Translations under genes and position numbers: made by a program
Notes under the pieces: model-generated
The model's database searches: none
What the model was told of the DNA's origin: nothing
Seen by the model: only the letters and a program-made list of their open reading frames with translations
Source: CAYHWW01 sp964360145
GTDB taxonomy: Bacteria; Bdellovibrionota; UBA1018; CAYHWW01
Length of the DNA: 64,000 bases
Reading direction: 5' to 3'
Assembly: GCA_964360145.1 (NCBI GenBank)
Contig: CAYHWW010000002.1
Location: 11,196 to 75,195, forward strand
In this document: positions 61,299-64,000 of the stretch, one piece after another
How positions within the stretch are numbered: position 1 is the first letter of the stretch
Layout of the letters: each line of letters starts with the position of its first letter

Positions 61299-62273
61299 TT
61301 AGTGCTGAGCCGCGTAGAACTTCTTCAGCTCTTCCGTCAACGCAGGCACGACCTCAAACAAGTCGGCCACCAAGCCGTAGTCCGCCAGCTGGAAGATCGG
61401 CGCTTCGGGGTCTTTGTTCACCGCCACGATGATCTTCGACGTGCGCATGCCGGCCAAATGCTGGATGGCGCCGCTGATGCCGAAGGCCATGTACAGCGTG
61501 GGGCTCACCACTTTGCCAGTCTGGCCCACCTGGTAAGAGTGGGGGCGATAGCCCGCGTCCACGGCGGCGCGGCTGGCGCCCACGGTGGATAGAGGGATCA
61601 CTTCGGAGAGCTTTTCCAAGATCGCGAAGTTCTCGCTACTCTTCATGGAGCGGCCGCCGGAGACGATGACGTTGGCTTCGGTCAAGTCCACCTTGCTGGT
61701 GGCGCCCTTCACGACTTCTTTCACGATGGTCTTAATACCAGCGAGATCCACGGTGACCGGTGTCACTTGGGGATCAGCGGGGGCAAGGGCATTCACCTTC
61801 AGCGCATTGGGACGCACAGTGGCAAACTGCGGGCCGCTGCCCAGGAATTCCACTTCAGCAATGGCTTTGCCAGAGTATACCGGGCGGCGGGCTTCGAGTT
61901 TGGAGCCGTTGATCTTGATGTGCACGCAGTCGCTGGCAAGCCCAGTGCCCAGCATGGCAGCGACCCGGGGAGCCAGGTCTTTGCCCATGGCGGTGGCGCC
62001 ACAGAGGATCACGTCGGGTTTCACGGCGGAAACCGCGGCAACCACGGCGCGGGCGTAGGCTTCGTTGGAGTAGTTTTTGAGGCCGTCAGCGTTGGCTAAC
62101 GCCACGCGCTTGGCGCCCATGGCGCCCAGCTCTTTGGCGAGGGCGTCGACGCCGCTGCCGGCGAGCAATGCCACAGCTTCAGCGCCGTCGCGGGTCGCTT
62201 GGCTCAAGAGCTCGTGGGTGACTTTTTTGATTTTGCCGTCTTTGTGTTCTGCGATGACGAGTACGGTTGCCAT
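61299..62273 (-). CDS. etfA: Electron transfer flavoprotein alpha subunit
   Basis: A 324 aa FAD-binding subunit. The C-terminal domain shows the ETF-alpha signature region (YQVGQTGKVVSPTLYMAFG then ISGAIQHLAGM) that holds FAD; the N-terminal half forms the Rossmann-like domain (VIAEHKDGKIKKVTHELLSQA). It accepts electrons from acyl-CoA and related dehydrogenases. Two bases behind etfB. Confidence 0.96.
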   Translation of the reverse strand: MATVLVIAEHKDGKIKKVTHELLSQATRDGAEAVALLAGSGVDALAKELGAMGAKRVALANADGLKNYSNEAYARAVVAAVSAVKPDVILCGATAMGKDLAPRVAAMLGTGLASDCVHIKINGSKLEARRPVYSGKAIAEVEFLGSGPQFATVRPNALKVNALAPADPQVTPVTVDLAGIKTIVKEVVKGATSKVDLTEANVIVSGGRSMKSSENFAILEKLSEVIPLSTVGASRAAVDAGYRPHSYQVGQTGKVVSPTLYMAFGISGAIQHLAGMRTSKIIVAVNKDPEAPIFQLADYGLVADLFEVVPALTEELKKFYAAQH

Positions 62274-62275
62274 TT

Positions 62276-63049
62276 TTAGATCACCTTCGCTTCGTCGTGG
62301 AGGAGCTTCACGAGCTCTTTCACCATGGTGGGCACGTCGCCGCTGAGCTTCTTGCCCGGTTGCTTGGCAGGGGGCAGTTGAATGTTCTTCAGGCGGATCT
62401 TGCGATCGCTGTCAGACACGCCCACGTCGGCCAGTTTGTACTGCTTAATTTCTTTTTTCTTCGCCTTCATGATGTTGGGCAAAGAAGCGAAGCGCGGCTC
62501 ATTCAAGCCTTTTTGCGCTGCCACGAGGCAGGGCGTGGGCATCTCGATCACTTCGAGGGTGCCTCCTTCGGTCTCGCGCTTCACGGTGACCTTCGAGGCC
62601 TCGTAAGTGGCGTTCAACACCACGGTGGCGTAGGGAATTTCGAGGAAGGTCGCCATGAGCTGGCTGACCTGGGCGCAATCATCGTCGATGGCTTGCTTGC
62701 CCGTGAAGATGATGTGGGGTGCTGCTTCTTTGCGGATGGTGCCAGCCAAAGCTTTTGCCGCCATGAAGCTGTCGATGTCTTCGCCGCTTTCTACCCAGAT
62801 CGCGTTGTCGCAACCCATGGCGAGTGCGGTGCGGATGGTCTCCGCCACGCGGGCAGGGCCCACGCTGAGCACGGTGACGTTGGCGCCAGCGTTCTTTTCT
62901 TTGAAGCGGAGAGCTTCTTCCACGGCGAACTCGTCGTAGGGGCTCATGATCCACTTGATGCCGGTGGTGTCGATGCCGTCACCGGATGCGTTGGGCTTGA
63001 TTTTGGTTTCCGTAGCGGGAACCTGCTTGATGCAGACGTAGATATTCAA
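62276..63049 (-). CDS. etfB: Electron transfer flavoprotein beta subunit
   Basis: A 257 aa subunit with NIYVCIKQVPATETKI at the start and the beta signature VKRETEGGTLEVIEMPTPCLV. TTG 63049 is preferred because a GGAGG site lies 9 bases upstream and the product then begins like other EtfB proteins; the frame opens earlier into the dapB 3' end. It binds AMP and holds the recognition loop (AAQKGLNEPRFASLPNIMKA). Confidence 0.95.
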   Translation of the reverse strand: MNIYVCIKQVPATETKIKPNASGDGIDTTGIKWIMSPYDEFAVEEALRFKEKNAGANVTVLSVGPARVAETIRTALAMGCDNAIWVESGEDIDSFMAAKALAGTIRKEAAPHIIFTGKQAIDDDCAQVSQLMATFLEIPYATVVLNATYEASKVTVKRETEGGTLEVIEMPTPCLVAAQKGLNEPRFASLPNIMKAKKKEIKQYKLADVGVSDSDRKIRLKNIQLPPAKQPGKKLSGDVPTMVKELVKLLHDEAKVI

Positions 63050-63086
63050 AGCGGTATCCTCCGATGCAAAATTCTTATCAGGGTTT

Positions 63087-63800
63087 TCAGCGAAAGACAT
63101 CGGCCATGGTGTGGCGGCCGGGGTTTTTGCGGGAAGGGTGGGCGAGCCAGAGTGCGGCCACCACGGCTCCCCGAGCAAAAAGGTCGCGATTGCGCGCTTC
63201 GTGACGCACCGTGAGGATATCGTCGGGGCCGATGAAACTCACTTCGTGGGTGCCGACGATGGTGCCTTCACGAACCACAGTCACTTCGGGCTTCAGGCCC
63301 GCCCGTTCCAAAGGGCCCATCAAGGTTTTCAGCGTACCGCTGGGGGCATCACGCTTCTGGGCGTGGTGGGCATCATAGGCGGTGGTGCGGTAGCCCAAAT
63401 CCGCCAAGTGCTGAGCGTGGTCTTCCATGATGCGATGGAAAATGGCGACCGCCGGTGAAAAATTGGTGGTTTGTAAAAGGGGGCCGCGCCTCGCGTACTC
63501 TTCGAGGGTGCGCGCCTGCTCCGCGGTCCAGCCCGTGCTGCCGACGACGAAAGGAGGCAAAAGCGAGGGGCCTTCCATTAAGAGGTCACGTGCCACGGCC
63601 TCACAAGCCTCGGGCAACGAAACATCAACGAGAACGTCGTAATCGCGGGTGTGGCGCAACTTTTCTGCGGAATCCCCACGATCCACGGCGAGCGCGATTT
63701 GGGCGCGACCTTGAAAGTCCGCGCCCACGAGCCGTACAATGGCGCTGCCCAAACGGCCCGAGGCGCCAAGGAGTGCGATGCGCACGGGGCCCGCGCTCAT
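63087..63800 (-). CDS. dapB: 4-hydroxy-tetrahydrodipicolinate reductase
   Basis: A 237 aa NAD(P)H-dependent reductase of the lysine/diaminopimelate pathway. GASGRLGSAI binds the nucleotide, VGSTGW and the catalytic DAHHAQKRDAPSGT are present. ATG 63800 shares the ATGA overlap with the dapA stop and has a GAGG site. Lysine synthesis next to ETF genes and 10 kb from lysine degradation is worth noting but not meaningful by itself. Confidence 0.95.
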   Translation of the reverse strand: MSAGPVRIALLGASGRLGSAIVRLVGADFQGRAQIALAVDRGDSAEKLRHTRDYDVLVDVSLPEACEAVARDLLMEGPSLLPPFVVGSTGWTAEQARTLEEYARRGPLLQTTNFSPAVAIFHRIMEDHAQHLADLGYRTTAYDAHHAQKRDAPSGTLKTLMGPLERAGLKPEVTVVREGTIVGTHEVSFIGPDDILTVRHEARNRDLFARGAVVAALWLAHPSRKNPGRHTMADVFR

Positions 63801-64000
63801 GCGCGAGCCTCTTGGCGATACTCCGCGGGCAGTGCTTCCCACGCCCGGCGCAGTTTAGCCTCTGATTCCGGCGCGAGCCCCACCAGTGGCAAGCGCACGG
63901 CGGATTCGCACAGCCCCAGCCACTGCAGCACTGTTTTGCAGGGCACGGGGTTGGCCTCCACAAAGAGCGCATTGAAAAACGCGAAAAGCGTTTCGAATTC
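63797..64000 (-). CDS. dapA: 4-hydroxy-tetrahydrodipicolinate synthase, C-terminal fragment
   Basis: The frame read on the minus strand from base 64000 gives 67 residues to a TGA at 63797-63799. It includes NALFVEANPVPCKTVLQWLG and ESAVRLPLVGLAPESEAKL, the typical DapA C-terminal helices. The rest lies beyond the window. It overlaps dapB by 4 bases, forming a dapA-dapB pair. Confidence 0.9.
   Translation of the reverse strand, partial: EFETLFAFFNALFVEANPVPCKTVLQWLGLCESAVRLPLVGLAPESEAKLRRAWEALPAEYRQEARA

Noticed and set aside
57591..61300. Template repeat or reverse transcriptase for the candidate variable regions
   Set aside because: I looked for the GC-rich tail and the TCGTCGGTT block on both strands and found them only in the three genes; no reverse-transcriptase motif is encoded in the window.

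Overview
This 64 kb window is a dense bacterial chromosome segment (about 60 protein genes, no rRNA or tRNA seen, no gene-free stretch over 300 bases). It looks like a member of the Bdellovibrionota or a close deltaproteobacterial-type relative. The reasons are inferential: the order mnmG-rsmG-parA-parB-bactofilin-atpF'FHAGDC, a Gram-negative envelope set (BamD, TonB-family protein, MltD-like transglycosylase, many lipoproteins), a flagellar P/L-ring cluster, and strong amino-acid catabolism. No 16S gene is present to settle this.

Layout. 1-3.9 kb: end of mnmG, rsmG, a parS palindrome, parAB and a bactofilin (origin-proximal housekeeping). 3.9-9.7 kb: F1 plus b/b' ATP synthase genes, without atpB/atpE. 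9.7-19.6 kb: envelope genes (large Ig-like repeat protein, lytic transglycosylase, a patatin-like lipoprotein lacking its serine, PBP1A-type enzyme, TonB-family protein) around xseB-tlyA. 19.7-25.0 kb (minus): folD-gcvT-gcvH-gcvP, glycine cleavage coupled to one-carbon folate. 25.2-34.5 kb: flgF-G-A-H-I-J-M-N-K-L-csrA-fliW, ended by a strong terminator. 34.5-36.6 kb (minus): lipoprotein, TPR protein, bamD. 36.7-42.2 kb: an arginine-succinyltransferase-like operon (class III aminotransferase, degenerate M20 protein, AstA, AstD). 42.2-45.8 kb: SQR-like flavoprotein, DsrE protein, glycine-zipper stress protein, large exported protein. 46.0-54.5 kb: a tightly overlapped lysine-degradation operon (Leu/Glu-type dehydrogenase, Kdd, KamD, KamE, MoxR AAA+, VWA protein, Kce, threonine dehydratase). 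55.5-57.5 kb and 61.3-64 kb (minus): membrane Fe-S ETF:quinone oxidoreductase-like protein, etfAB, dapAB. 57.6-61.2 kb: an accessory island of exported proteins.

Two signals go beyond ordinary annotation. (1) A ~126-bp repeat occurs three times (9664-9790; 54478-54603; inverted at 54647-54772). The copies differ mainly inside three nested stems, and most differences are compensated on the opposite arm, while four loop segments are near-invariant. Each copy starts at or within 3 bases of the stop codon of a gene in the same orientation. This is either a REP/BIME-like mobile DNA hairpin or a structured 3'-UTR RNA. (2) Three paralogous exported proteins (57629-58360, 59418-60155, 60445-61185) end in a Lcl/C-type-lectin-like domain. 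In the best pair, the last 135 bases differ almost only at codon positions 1 and 2 of NNY codons, with a fixed GC-rich 3' end, whereas the DNA just upstream shows ordinary third-position drift. That is the expected footprint of a diversity-generating retroelement variable region, although no reverse transcriptase or template repeat lies in this window. The same genes appear to be transcribed as leaderless mRNAs from promoters overlapping a shared GTTGAC-N7-GTCAAC operator.
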